DNA of 64,000 bases from Protopterus annectens (lineage: Eukaryota > Chordata > Ceratodontiformes > Protopteridae): the NCBI RefSeq assembly GCF_019279795.1, contig NC_056744.1:900413904-900477903 (forward strand). The letters are read 5' to 3'. Under the pieces are notes generated by a model. It was not told the origin of the DNA. It saw nothing but the letters and a program-made list of their open reading frames with translations, and did no database searches. A program made the translations under genes and the position numbers. Position 1 is the first letter of the stretch. The number at the start of each line of letters is the position of its first letter. Below are positions 45,986 through 58,489 of the stretch, in pieces.

Positions 45986-47526
45986 ATTTGCATGTGTATA
46001 TATGTGTGTGAGATCACAACAAACAAATTAATAGCCTCCTTGATGTGCTCCATCGGGTGCTACACCTGACTTTTTGGGAGTTTTCTGAAACTTTTAAAAA
46101 ATGCTGTAGTAGGGCAGTTTTACCTTGCCACCTGAATTGTGAAATCAAACACAGATTCTTGCCCCCCCCCCCCCCCCTTACATACTTAAGGTTTGCTTTT
46201 CTTTACATCTGAGAATTTTTTTCAGATGATAATGAGTAACTCCTTCCCCCACACAGAGGCAGTACAGTACTGTAGAGAAAGGAGTCTGTGCTTTGCTCAT
46301 TGATGTTTAGAGGCTGCAGATGTGTTCAACTTCCTACGGTCACTGCTCCAATTTTGATATGCTAGTCAATAGCATCATTTTCTAGCAGAACCTGTGCATT
46401 TATGAGGGCAGCATGTTTTACACTAGCAGGCAATATTAAGTTTATTGCTCACTTTGGCTTTATTTGTATATGATATATTGTGAGAGACAGAATAATAATT
46501 AATGCTCATGTTCCACCCAACAAGTTTTTCTAAGCACTATACCTGCCTGTATGCTTGATTTTAACATACCAGACAAGTTATATTCAAGATTCAATGCCGT
46601 GAGTACTGAAACTATGAAAAAATAACTGTAACAAATGTAAAAAGTGACTGTGATACTTGCTACACATTAGAATATTTTGAGCGTCTCTCTGCATCCCCTA
46701 TCACCTCCCTAAATATTTATTCTAACTCTGACATTACAGTATTTTAGAAAGGAAGGAATTCTTTGAGATACAGTAATTTTGGACTTAGTATATATTTGCC
46801 CATAATTGCCCTTAAATGTATGCTGCTTTGAGGATTGCACTTACTGTCCTCAAACTTACAACAGGAACTGTAAGACAAAGCAGCCTATAGATAAATAACA
46901 TTTTTTTGTAGTTATAATACTGCCAGAATCAGTCTCCTTTTTAACTCTAATGCGGACTTTAAGGAGATACAGATTTTCTACTGGTACTTACATCACTGAT
47001 TATGTGAATTAAATTTATTGCTGAGGCCCTACACCGTAACAGTTTAAAAGTTGAATGGGATGGTTTAGTTATAATTCCCCTAACAAAGTATTTATTATTT
47101 CAAAGTGTAGTAGAGAATTTGTCAATAATAACTAACATTTATTGAATGATTTCAAGATATTTTACTACAAAATGTGTGCACATTAAAGTTTTGTACTTCC
47201 TAATGAAGTAATATTTAAATATATTTAACAAAAAGTGATATGCATGCTAAAGCAGCGTGTGGCCTTTAGTTAAACAGCATAAAATAACATAATTTCAGAC
47301 AGCAATTTGCAGGAAGACATTTTTTAAAGAAAATCAGAGGTGTTTCTCTGGGAGGTTTATAAAAAGAATACTTATATTCATCATTAATTATTACATTGTG
47401 GCTGTGATTATATAAAACAAGGGGGGGTATAATATAGAAATGTACCAGGTTTTATTTTAGTACCTCAGACATAATAGTAGGATCAAGATTATCCCATTGT
47501 TTTAACACCTGGATACCCTCCGATGC

Positions 47527-47527
<1 letters not shown>
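45985..47527. other. No recognised feature
   Basis: AT-rich, with a C16 run at 46163-46178. Nothing else is recognised. Confidence 0.4.
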
Positions 47528-47583
<56 letters not shown>

Positions 47584-47639
47584 CATGCAATTATTACTTT
47601 TTTCTTTATTTTCTTTTTTAAATTAGTAAGACCTGCTTG

Positions 47640-47727
<88 letters not shown>
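47528..47727. repeat. Inverted microsatellite pair (GT)n ... (CA)n
   Basis: (GT)n at 47528-47581 and (CA)n at 47641-47727 are separated by 59 bp of AT-rich sequence. The two tracts are complementary on one strand. Confidence 0.95.
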
Positions 47728-47729
<2 letters not shown>

Positions 47730-48249
47730 CCTTATTTCAGGATAACCTGAGAGATTTGAGGAGTTAAGCTACTTTTTCAAAGTCACATGCATGAATGAAT
47801 AAATAACAGACGAAGCAGTATGAGTAACTCTTTTCATTTAGGTAGTTTCATTTTGGGTACATTAAGTCAAAGACATCAAGGCTTTATTTTTTTCTTGAGC
47901 AACATTGCATCGATACATACAGAAATGCAAGCAATATTAACTTGAATAAATCATTTGCTTTTAAACTGTTCATGTAAAACTGGGCATATCAAAATCTTAA
48001 AAGCTTGAAAAGGATCAGTGTTTAGTGCCACTCACATAGTAAGCCAACCTTTGGTACAGTCTTGTAGTTTCTCAGAAGTTAATAAAAAGTTATATTTGAA
48101 ATCTGTAAGTAACGCCACATCATCCATGTATTGGAAAATTTTTACTTGGAAGTTTTTACACAGGAATTTTTTAACACCGAATAAAATAGCACTGTTTTAC
48201 AAAAAAAGAAAATTTAAGATGTTGGTGATGTAATAGTAATTTGTAGGCA

Positions 48250-48347
48250 GATTGGAAGCATATTTATTTATTTTACATTTGTTAACTGGGAAAGTCCACT
48301 GGAAAAATATCCTTTTTCAGTGGAGGCCCGAGGAAAAAAGCTCCATT
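48250..48347 (-). mobile_element. 3' end of the L2/Rex1-like LINE (short copy)
   Basis: The minus strand reads TGGAGCTTTTTTCCTCGGGC, then CACTGAAAAAGG, GTTAACAAATGTAAAATAAA. The same order is found at 58318-58410 after LINE D, so this is a severely 5'-truncated copy of that family. Confidence 0.7.
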
Positions 48348-48525
48348 AATAAACAACAGTAAGAGTGAACTGTAATAAATAATATACAAGAACAGTTATA
48401 AAAAAACACAATATATAAGACTTATTATATAAAAATATGTTGACATTAACAGAGTAAGAAAACATAATTAAGTAGATACATACAAGACTTGGTTTGTCCT
48501 TGTCATTTATATTATTCTGAAATGT

Positions 48526-48960
48526 CAAATGGTTGTTTCATTTTGGGAGGAATTTGGAAATTTTACTAAAGCCTTATGGTCAGACAAATGTAACATTACT
48601 GACTCTTTAATTTTATTTAACGTTCCAATCCCAGATCCTATTCCAAGTACTCAAATGCCTCTCCTATGGTCTATCATAGCTATTGCCAGAAAGGTTATTA
48701 TAATGAAGGAAAAAGAAAAGTGTCCTCTCGTTTTTCAGAGTTTATTATTCTAGCAAAAATGTATGTAATAAAGAAATACAAACTATGTATAATAGAACTA
48801 TGAATATTACTCATACGAAATTAGCTTGGCAAAAAGTTAAAGATTTGTTAGAAAAGTATTAATGTCATTGTTCTATATCAGCAGTTGTTATGGACTTTGT
48901 ATATGGTTTTGTTTTAATTTGATGGTTAGATTTTGTATTTATTTATTCAAGTTGGTTAAA
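48526..48960 (+). mobile_element. Tx1/L1-type LINE ORF2 C-terminal remnant
   Basis: The frame 48529-48753 has SFWEEFGNFTKALW, ILFNVPIPDPIPSTQMPLLW and IIAIARKVIIM, the layout of the ORF2 C-terminal region of L1/Tx1 LINEs (FW..., then a helix with AR(K)xI). The reading continues with KLAWQKVKDLLEK in another frame. Short, old and broken. Confidence 0.5.
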
Positions 48961-49725
48961 ATGCAATAAGAAGTTTTTTTTAAATGAACATTCTTGCAGT
49001 TTTACTGTTTATTATGGGTTCCAACACCAACTAATGAAGACTGAAATGTTATTTCACTACAACACTTTGTGAGTGGTATATTCATACAATATTGATGCAT
49101 GCTCATCCTAACAAAGAGGAAAACTAGTTATATTTTATAAACAGGACACTGAAGCTCTTCTCCAGATCTGAGAGCAAGCAGCACTGGGCCTTGAAATTCT
49201 GTCCTTTAAAGAACTCACCTGGTAGTACAGTGTGGCATGCAGAAAAGGAACTGAAAGGCATGATAGTAGCCACATGCACATATATGATTGTCATGGTCTA
49301 GAAATGCAGGCAACAAAATGAAATGGAGAAATAACTACATCTCTTTCATTTTAATGGCTGTCGGGCACTTTTTAAATGAATGTAAATTTCAAGGGAATAA
49401 TGATTTAATGTTGCTCATGCTGAGTCTGTTGTTAACAAAAGTCCCTTAATGTTTTGTTGCTAAAATTTGAAAAAAAAATATGTACATTGAGAAATGTGAG
49501 TATTATTTTAAGGTAATTGGGGAGATACAGTCAGGAAAAGAATTAGTGGCATGACTGAGGGTCTTAAAAGATTACTCTTCCTAGGGCCCCATTTGACCAT
49601 GATCCAGCTCTGCAAATGCAGAATTTTTTTTTTCACCTGTAGGCATATATTACATTTAAAATGACACTTTTGCCCTTTCCACTACATGTCACTAGTATGT
49701 TTAATATGCTGCATGTGTACTCATA
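48961..49725. other. No recognised feature
   Basis: AT-rich DNA without recognisable elements. Confidence 0.4.
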
Positions 49726-49730
49726 TATGT

Positions 49731-49817
<87 letters not shown>

Positions 49818-49835
49818 CATGTGTATGTGTGTGTA
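49726..49835. repeat. (GT)n microsatellite
   Basis: About 105 bp of GT with ATGTGC variants at the end. Confidence 0.95.
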
Positions 49836-50247
49836 TTCTTTAACACACTAATCACCACCTTCACTCAGCTCTAGATGAATAAATTACCGAGGGACCAATC
49901 TGAGTATTAATCTGCAACTACATAAACTTCTGTTTTTTTTTAATTAGGTTAACACTTGAAAATTAAAACCATGCAATATCCACCTATAGCTGGAATAAAC
50001 GAGTGCAATGGAAATACGGACTATGTATCCAACTAAATATGCATGTGGACATCTTACCTAGTCTTCCGCAGGAGTATTTCCAAAATGTTTGGAAGTGTAT
50101 GCTAACTTCCAGCTTGTTGCACCTACCAACACACAGACACATACAGAAACACACACAGGCACACATGTACACACATGTGCATGCCCCCCCCCCCAAATCA
50201 GAAGCTGTGCAACTTCTGATGTTAGAGATCATTGTTTCTGCCCTTTT

Positions 50248-50320
50248 CCCAAGATAATATAACATTACAGTTGGATTAAATAAGTAATTTAATCCAAATG
50301 TAATGTTATATTATCTTGGG
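50248..50320. repeat. 34-bp hairpin at the 5' junction of CR1 copy G
   Basis: The arms 50248-50281 and 50287-50320 are complementary at 33 of 34 positions, with a 5-nt loop. The left arm is flanking DNA, and the right arm ends exactly where CR1 sequence starts (AAAGCCAAGAACATAGC). Confidence 0.9.
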
Positions 50321-51917
50321 AAAGCCAAGAACATAGCATCCATGGGACCAGACAACATCCCAGGCTGAGTGCTGCATGAACTACAGAACGAACTGGTACC
50401 CCACCTAAGTACCATGTTCAATCATAGCCTCATCTCAGGCTATGTGCCTACAGAATGGTGCACAGAGACAGTTATCCCACTCCACAAAGGGGATGTCACC
50501 ACGGACCCCAGAAACTACCACCCCATTAGCCTGATGAGCCTGGTTTGCAAGACCATGGAACGTATCATTTTGGAGCTTATAAACAAAGACATAGGTAACC
50601 TCCAAACCCTTGACCCCATTCAGTTTGGGTTTGCATAAGGTAGATCATGTCTACTAAACCTGATTGACTTCTTTGAAGCAGTCACTAGAGCCATAGATGA
50701 GGGCAAGGTAGTGCACACAGCCTATCTTGACCTCGCCAAGGCTTTTGATACCATCTCCCATTCTAGAATTATAGATAAACTCACTAAACTGGGCATAAAT
50801 CCCTATGTCACAAGATGGGTGGCCAACTGGCTCACTGACATAACCCACACAATATAAGTAGCTGTCTCCAAGTCTGACTTCAGACCAGTGACAAGTGGAG
50901 TACCACATGGTTCGCTCCTGGGTCCTCTCCTGTTCGGCATCTACTTCTCTGAAGTGCAAGCCAACACAGAAGATCTTTGGCTAACAAAGTTTGCAGATGA
51001 CTGCAAACTGGGAGCCATAATAGAATCACCTAATGATGTAGACATTCTACAAAAGGGCTTCACAGAGACAGATGCTTGGTGTCAAAGTCATGGCCTCAAG
51101 CTCAATGCCAAGAAGTGCATTGTCATCCCCTTTGAGAAAAACTTGGTACCCATGAACTACCACTGAAAGCATGATAAGAGACCTCGGGACACAGGTCGAC
51201 AGTAGTCTCTCCTTTGATAACCACATCACCACAGTAGTCAGGAAATCCTTCTACATGGCACACCTCATCACAAAAGGGTTCTCCTCTAGAAAAAAGAAGG
51301 TCATTGTTCATCTCTACTCATCCCTCATCAGACCCATTATAGAGTACAATGCCCCATTTGGCATGTATCTCACAAGACAACTACACCAATTGGAAAGGTC
51401 ACAGAAATACCTCACTAAGAGGATTACCGGCCTCAAACAGATGCCATACGCAGACTGTGTCAAAAAACTCCAGCTCTACTCCATCGCATATCACCTACTC
51501 AGAGGTGATCTCTGCCTAACACACAAAGCTATGTCAAACCCAGAGCTGTTGGACATGCTACACTTAAAGAAATTCCAATCTCTATGAACTACACGCTCCA
51601 TGGACCTAAACCTTGTCACCACAATAAACAGAACATGCTGGAGGGATAGATTCCTATCCCAGAGACTTCCCATACACTGGAACAAACTACCCATTCATGT
51701 CAAGCAAAGCTCCTCAATGGCCATCTTTAAGAAAAATCTTGACGACTGGATGGGAAATAGAAAATTCACCCGGGGGATCACTTCTGTAGGACTGCTTGAC
51801 AGGGGCACAAGAAAATAATTTTCTTGGGTGGCGAAAGCCAGGGAACCTTTTTGGCTAGGCTTATATAGGCCCCAGGTCCGATAGCCTAGTACCTACCTAT
51901 GAACCTATAAACCTATA

Positions 51918-51918
<1 letters not shown>
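50321..51918 (+). mobile_element. CR1-type LINE, 5'-truncated (copy G)
   Basis: It begins within ORF2 just before the RT (SMGPDNIPG) and includes VIPLHKGDVTTDPRNYH, the DLAKAFDTISH motif A region, SGVPHGSLLGPLLFGIYF (motif B) and [12 protein letters not shown] (motif C). It then runs through the C-terminal region to [18 protein letters not shown] and the 3' untranslated region with CTATGAACCTATAAACC. A few stops and frame changes break it. A (GT)n tract follows directly at 51919. Confidence 0.92.

Positions 51919-51975
<57 letters not shown>
51919..51975. repeat. (GT)n microsatellite at a CR1 3' end
   Basis: About 57 bp of GT immediately after the CR1 tail. Confidence 0.95.
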
Positions 51976-51976
<1 letters not shown>

Positions 51977-53169
51977 GGAGTGTATGTGTAAGTGTGGGGT
52001 GGGGGGAGTATGCAATGAGCCTACTGTCCTGCAAAGAAAAACATTTGTATTAGTTTTATTTTATTTAGATAAATTCCATTTTAGTCAGCAACTTTTTTTG
52101 CCTACTGTGTGACTCTGAGTAAGTTGTGTAACCAGATACGTAGGAAATCAGACTACGTTCCTCAGTGGTCTCCTGGACCATATGCCTAGTAGCTACCTAT
52201 GAAGTCTGAACATTCAGGAAATAAATAATTATACTTAAGGCTGGAATGGCTGTTTAGCTTCATACCATGCCTAAGCCTATTTTTGAAAGTGTTATCCTTT
52301 TTGCTTACTTTTGGCATTTGGTTAATTTCCCGTCCGCAACATGACAGCTCCTCCTCGGTTAATGCTGCCTGCTTTCAGTTTATTCTAGTTGATGTTTTCA
52401 CCGTACTACTGAAATTTATTTACTATGACAAACCACAAAACTTGGTGCTCCCATTTCCTACCTCTGCAACTACATATTCTTTCACCGTGATCCATATTTA
52501 CTTTTTATTTTTGCCCTTTGTCTTATTTCTTAGGTTTCCTTGCTACACAATTTGATTGGGCTCTGCTAGTGTGCTTGTCCATAGTTGATGTGTTTATCTT
52601 TACAGGTTTATGAGTTTTTCATCTGCTTGAGTGATGTGGTGTTTTACTAATCATGCAGTATTAAAAAATTGTCATTTATGAGACTTCAGTTTTCAATATG
52701 CTTTTTAAGTGCAGTGATAATGGATTATTTCAGTTTTTATTTTGTTGGATGTATTTCTGTTTTATATTCATGGACCATCCTTTCTTTTTAAGGACTGAGA
52801 CCACTGCAGGCAATGGATCTGACCAAAAAAAATAGAGATCCACCTGTTATAATTTTTCATATTTTGGGACTAGATAATGCCTCTGTTTCCATCAGTTCTG
52901 GATTTATTTAGGAGATGGGTTGCAGTTGAGATAATATATTTTTCTGTTGACATGGTCTTTACTTCCAGTCATTTCTTCAGACTATATTTTGAAGACAATG
53001 CATTCATCTAAAGCTGTCAAAATGCTGTCAGACTATTCCAAGAACTGGCTATGATTTCATTTTGAACAATAGATTATTCAAGCGGTCTTTGAACGTACAT
53101 CTCCAAAGAGGATACCTTTACAGGTTATAGTTGCCAGTCTCCATTTCTTATCCATTTGTGAATGTTTGG
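51976..53169. other. No gene; possible CR1 tail scrap at 52150-52205
   Basis: ATGCCTAGTAGCTACCTATG at about 52181 resembles the CR1 3' untranslated end (GATAGCCTAGTACCTACCTA). Otherwise nothing is recognised. Confidence 0.35.
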
Positions 53170-53545
53170 GTACTAGTGTAGCATTCTATCAGTGACTCAC
53201 CTTTAGTGGTGGAAGACCAGATGTCTGTGGGTTCTATTTCTCCCCCAGGTGACTGGATTGCTGACACTACAGTGCAGCATGAGGGGGTGCTGCATTCTTG
53301 AGTGTGTATCCTTTGGATGAGATGCCAAACCGAGGTCCCATCTACTGGTGTTCTGCTGGTGGTAGCTCAGGTGGATGTAAAAGAACCCATGGCAACTATC
53401 AAAAAGGGTAGAGAAAGTTCCCTGGTAGCCTGGCTGAATTTCCCAAAGTAGTGTAAATATCACGTGAAGTCTCCCTGAAAAGAGGCCACTAGCCTAGTGG
53501 GATTTACCTACTCAACAACGGATAAATAAATAAATGGCACCATGT
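53170..53545 (+). mobile_element. SINE-like repeat with a tRNA-like head
   Basis: A degenerate B-box-like GGGTTCTATTTC at about 53229 is followed by the body TTTGGATGAGATGCCAAACC, GAGGTCCC, GGTGGATGTAAAAGA and CCCATGGCA, which recurs in many fish and shark repeats. The end is GGATAAATAAATAAATGG. Confidence 0.6.
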
Positions 53546-54849
53546 GTCTGTTCTTTTTTGTAAGTTGATATTTTTCATTGCTGATTTAGTGTGGCTGTCT
53601 TTGCAGTTCTAAATCAGCTTTCTTTTAATGACTTTGCGTTATCAGGCATTTTGGAGACATTTTGTCTTATATACAGTTTTTGCCTGACCTTTCATGATAT
53701 TTTTTAATGTATTTATTACTTTTACATTTTGCTGACTAGGATAATCCAACAAAGTTAAACCTTTTCAGTAGATATTTGGGGAGAAAAGCTCCAATGTTAT
53801 AAGCAGTTATTAAACACTAAACCAATTGCGTAGTAAAAGAAAAACAATAAAAACATATTGCTTAAAAATTCATTTTATTGGATTTTGGCACTCATTGACC
53901 TAATTAATAATACAAAGCAGAGAATATTTATTTTCTTACAAAAAAACACAAGTACGTTTTAACAGTTGACTCTACAATTCAGAGAAAAGACCAAATTATC
54001 CTACTCATTATGAGTCAAGGACTGTGATAAAAGTTAACTTTTGTTTGAAAACTGTATATAAATAATTAACCCCTTGGCTTACATTGCCTTTGAAGTGATT
54101 AGTTTTGAGTAAGTAAACTGCCCATGTATTGACTGTATGGAAAAGCTTGACCAGCCAGTAAATAACATCAGTTAGCCTGTAAATCAATGAAAAGAAAATG
54201 TTAAACATCCTTTGCAATAAATATTAAAAAATCAGTTCATTATTCATGCCCTTAGGGCACAAGGTTTCTAACATTAAAATGGTTTCCTTATGTGCAGTCA
54301 AATCACTGTTTTAAGTATTAGAGGTTTCCAAAGATTAAATACGAAACAAAAATTCTATAAAACACATTTTTTTTGTTGCAGAGGAGCAAGTTTCTCTGCA
54401 CCCCTGTACTGTTATAGTAATTTTACTTACATAACTGTTCAACGTTCAACATTAGACAGGGGCAGCTTGTGCTATTGGACTACAGGACTGCAGCCCCCCC
54501 CCAGTTGTAAAATAAAAGAAAAAAGAAATAAAATAATTAGCTGTGAGTTCCAGAACTCTGCGGGAATCTGGACTGCTGTTTAACCAGTTTGGATTATGAA
54601 GAGAAGGCATCCGAGTACAGATGACCAGAAGCCTATGCGGTTGAAGGGGATTGGACTGCAACATCTGAGGCATGTATGGATAGCTGCTGTCACAGGAAGA
54701 AGGGAGTTTGTATTGTGTGTATGTAAAATGCCCCCAGTTAAATATACCTGATGGCTAGAGAGAAACCTCAGGAAATATACCTAGTGACTAGAGAGAGTAA
54801 CTCAGGTTCAAACCCTGCACATTAGGTGCAGGTAACCACGACTTGTGAA
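53546..54849. other. No gene recognised
   Basis: AT-rich. A stretch at 54480-54540 (C-run, then TTGTAAAATAAAAG) loosely resembles the 3' end of the L2/Rex1-like LINE. Confidence 0.35.
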
Positions 54850-55345
54850 AACTATTCAGATTTTTGACTTATATTGTTGTTTTGTTCCTCATAAAATCTG
54901 TGGCTTTCTGGATTTTGAATTCACTAAATAATGACAATGCTAAGAGGTTGAGAGCTATGGTGAAAACTGAATTCACTGAATATGTTTCGGGGCTGTATTC
55001 CCCCATTATTGGCTTTGTCCAGGTGTTTTGTGCTAAGAGGTTGAGAGCAATGGTAAGAACTGAATTTGCTAAATGATAGCCATTTAAGTTTCAGTCTTTC
55101 AAGAAACAGCTGATCTGGCATAGTAGTAAGTTGCTCTGACTGTAGTGCACAGGGTCCTGGGGCCAAGACTTGGCAGTGAATTGCATGGTGGTAGCATAAC
55201 ATTTTATTCTAGCAACTTTTCAAGATTCTAAAAGCAATGTTTAAAATGTGTCCCTGGTTTTTGGGCTTTTGTCCCCCCCCCAATATATTTTGGCTTTTTC
55301 CATATTTCTTGTGCTGCAAAGTTGGGAGATACAATTGAGTGCCAA
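54850..55345. mobile_element. 'CTCAACCTCT' family MITE-like repeat (M6), rearranged
   Basis: Blocks of the M family occur at 54860-55075 (TTCCTCATAAAATCTGTGGC, then AAATAATGACA and AAGAGGTTGAGAGC twice) and 55220-55345 (GGGCTTTTGTCCC to GTTGGGAGATA), separated by unrelated sequence. The AAGAGGTTGAGAGC block is duplicated. Confidence 0.45.
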
Positions 55346-55424
55346 GTGGATTTTACAAGGAGCTGAGAGCTTAAGGGGAATATAAGTTTAGTGCTGCTTG
55401 TGCTGAGTCTGTGTGCATTGTTAA

Positions 55425-55625
55425 TAGCATAATAGGTTGAATGCTTGCTTTAGATGCAGAAGGCTGTGGGTTCCACTCCCACAGTATGTAAATGCTTTGC
55501 TGATACTCTACTGTGTTTTACTTTTAAAGAGAGTGGATGCTGCAGTCCTGAGAATGTCCACTTTGGTGGAGATACCTAGTAACTATGAACCTGTTATCAG
55601 TTTCCCATCCATTCCTTATTGCAAT
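55425..55625 (+). mobile_element. tRNA-derived SINE fragment
   Basis: CTGTGGGTTCCACTCCCACAG (55467-55487) looks like a tRNA T-arm with five-pair stem and B box. An A-box-like GGTTGAATGC lies upstream. No full cloverleaf can be drawn, so this is a SINE head rather than a tRNA gene. Confidence 0.4.
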
Positions 55626-56410
55626 ATTACTAGCTTATCATTTTTTAATGTAACATAGGCAATTTATTCCAAAAGGTCAACATGGCACTTTATTTGCAGA
55701 TGAAACAATGAAATATAAAGTTGTTTGCTAGCAGCAACCTCTTCATTAGTTACAGATCTCTTCAATGTGGAATTATTTAGATGACTTTTACTTCTGCAGA
55801 GATTGTGCATATTTACTGATACTGGTGGATTGTAGACGTTTGAGTAGACTTTTATGATGGAAATGTTCTGAACTGGACAGTTTTGTCATTATTGATGCAT
55901 GCATTGTGTTTCATTGTTTACTGCAAAAATGTTCAAAACAATAAATTTAAAATGCACTTTAACAACTGTACTGTATTATGCAAGGAATGCAATTTAATAC
56001 AATCAGGAAGGTGCATCAAAGTACACATTTATGTTTCGTGTACAAGGGGCCTATGATTTGCAAACAGCCCAAAGTTAATCTTTATCTGCCACTGGCCAGA
56101 TGTATTTTCTTCAATGAATGTGAGTTTCAAGGGCAGAGAAGTTTTAATGCTAAGTCCATTTTCATTGTGAGACTGCATTTCTTTGTTTAGCAAATGTCTA
56201 TTAGTTTTTGTGATGTAAAATGTAAAATAAAACGTTTAAATGAAATCCAAATCATTGCAGAAGTAAAGCAGTATGCACATTACAGTGTTTATGGTAAATG
56301 AGGAAAAATAGCCAAGTAAAGGGACATTGGAATGACTGCAGGGGGAGGCTCCATTCGACAATTATTTTGTGAGGGGAGAAGGGCAACAAATTCAAAAACA
56401 GCCCTGGTTG
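55626..56410. other. No recognised feature
   Basis: AT-rich DNA; nothing recognised. Confidence 0.4.
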
Positions 56411-56413
56411 AAC

Positions 56414-56711
56414 TATACCTCTCAACTGTCCAGATTTTCACAAAATTAATAGATTTTTGCTTCTTAATTTTGATTTGTTCCTCATAAAATTTGTGATCTT
56501 CTGGCAAATCATTTAGGAATGAGGTCACTAAATAATGACAGACATTGAGTTTCAGACTTCATGCCCTTCAGAAAAATGTATGCTAAACCAAGATCTGTTA
56601 TTCTATCAATTGTCTAAGTTTAAACAAGAGCAATTTTTAGTACTGTTTGTATGTTCCCCCACTATATTTGGCCTTGTCCAGATTTCCTGCATTAAGAGGT
56701 TGAGAGGTATG
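56414..56711. mobile_element. 'CTCAACCTCT' family MITE-like repeat (M3)
   Basis: 298 bp from TATACCTCTCAACTGTCCAG to AAGAGGTTGAGAGGTAT, so the ends are inverted repeats. The body matches M1/M2 in the opposite orientation. Confidence 0.7.
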
Positions 56712-56744
56712 CACAAATAAATCACTTTATAGAATTAGGTATAT

Positions 56745-56885
56745 CCAAACCTCTCAACTGTCCCCGATTTTGGCTCAAAATGTTGCTCTCCCCCTAATAA
56801 TCCCTCTGTAAAATGGCAATTTTGGAAGAAAACGTGGAGTGTTTACAATTAATAAATAATTGTAATGATCAGAGTTATAGATTAT
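56745..56885. mobile_element. 'CTCAACTGTCC' family fragment (M4)
   Basis: It starts AAACCTCTCAACTGTCCC, like the left end of M3, and is lost before the LINE at about 56900. M5 beyond the LINE may be its continuation, but the pieces do not join cleanly. Confidence 0.4.
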
Positions 56886-56899
56886 TTTTATTTCAGAAA

Positions 56900-58410
56900 T
56901 GCATGTACAGTCTCACACCAAATCCTGCTAAACAAACTAAACCAATATCATCTATCTAATTCCACTCTTACCTGGTTCTAAAGCTACTTAACTGACAGGT
57001 ACCAAGCTGTGAAATGGGAAAATTCTCTCTCCTCAGCTGCCCATAACTATAGGAGTCCCACAGGGTTCTATCTTAGGACCACTACTATTCACAGTCTTCA
57101 CAAATGACCTCCACACCTCCACACAGCATGCATCTATAATTCAGTATGCAGATGACACTACCTTAACCTGTGCTGCACAAAACATTCCCACCCTCCTGCA
57201 AACAACTCAACTAGCATTCTCTGAAGTTGAAAACTACCTTACCAAAGCCCAACTTATCCTCAATCCAAAGAAAACTCAGCTTATGATTATAACCAGTTCT
57301 AACAAAAACAATAACAGTCAATTCACTATCTACTCCACAAATGCTACTCCAATTGCTCCAGTGCCACAGGCTAAGCTATTGGGAATAACCATAGACTCCC
57401 ACCTAAAATTTGATAGTCATCTGAACTTAACTATTAAAAAAGTACATGCCAAACTGGGGTCACTCTACCGTATCAAACCATTTCTTACCAACAACACAAG
57501 ATCAGCCATTGCTCGCTCCCAACTTCTATCCACCCTACTCTATGCATCTCCCATTCTGACTAATCTCAACAAAACTGAACTAAGCAAAATGGAAGCTTGC
57601 TATAACAGAATTGCCCGTTTTGCTGCAAATTGCTCATATAGAACTCATCATTGTACTGCTTTGAGACAGTTCCACTGGCTTGAACTGCCCAACCTCCTAA
57701 CCTACAATCAGCTCTGCCTCTGTCATTCTATCTATTACCTCCCCAATAAGTGTCCTGCCCTCAAAAACCTAGTACAACATCACTCAGCCAAAAGGCCTCT
57801 TAGATCATCAAGCAAACTACTACTAGAAGTCACCAACAGCTACAATAGCTTTGGAGATGCACTATATAGTAGTTTGGTGGCTAAACAATAGAACTCTGTC
57901 CCTACTAGCATTCAAAACACATCATCCAAAGCCTCCTTTAAAGACCTCATCAGGCAACATCTCAAGCAAAGTTGGCAGTGCCATGATTGCTCCCCAGGCT
58001 AGTGAAAGCGGATAACATATGCATACTAAATCTAGAGCAATTTATAATAGTTTTTCAATCTCACTCACAAACACTGGCTATTCTACAATTTATGTACTGT
58101 ACCTGTGTACTATGTATGTATTCTACCTACATTCCAAAGTTCAGCTGTACACCACAAATCTATTACTTACCTTTATTTTTAAAATTAATATATTTTTTGA
58201 TTGTTCTCTCCACTGTAACTGTTTGTGCCGCATGCCACTGTAAAAACATGTCTCTTGTAATTTATGTGTATACTGATTATGTCTAAATAACTAAATGTGT
58301 CTGTAATTTTTCTTTGTGGAGCTTTTCTCCCCGGGCCTCTGCTGAAAAAGGGCCTTTTCAGCTCAGTCAGACACCCCCGGTTAACAAATGTAAAATAAAT
58401 AAAATAATTA
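56900..58410 (+). mobile_element. L2/Rex1-like LINE, 5'-truncated (LINE D)
   Basis: A Jockey-superfamily RT of a different family from the CR1 copies. Motif B is GVPQGSILGPLLF (about 57045) and motif C is QYADDTTLTC (about 57145). The open frame reaches the stop after 57891 and includes LGITIDSHLKFDSHL and RPLRSSSKLLLEV. The 3' region reads TGGAGCTTTTCTCCCCGGGC, CTGCTGAAAAAGGGCC, GTTAACAAATGTAAAATAAA. One frame change lies upstream of motif B. Placement among L2, Rex1 and related clades is uncertain. Confidence 0.75.
57283..57891 (+). pseudogene. LINE D ORF2 C-terminal part
   Basis: 202 residues: NNNSQFTIYSTNATP, LGITIDSHLKFDSHL, then ARSQLLSTLLYASPIL, RIARFAANCSYRTHH and FHWLELPNLLTYNQLCLCHS. 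This is the RT thumb and C-terminal region of Jockey-group LINEs. The same frame extends upstream through the catalytic YADD without an ATG. Confidence 0.75.
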
Positions 58411-58489
58411 TCTTATTTTGTCAGCTGCTCAGCTTAACAGTACTAATACTAAAAAAGTGTCCCTTCTTTGACAGGTTCCCAGCTGTATT

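Noticed and set aside
53203-53463. 86-residue minus-strand ORF
   Set aside because: It is antisense to the SINE-like repeat at 53170-53545.
55467-55487. tRNA gene from the T-arm-like CTGTGGGTTCCACTCCCACA
   Set aside because: No acceptor stem or D-arm can be drawn around it; it fits a tRNA-derived SINE head.
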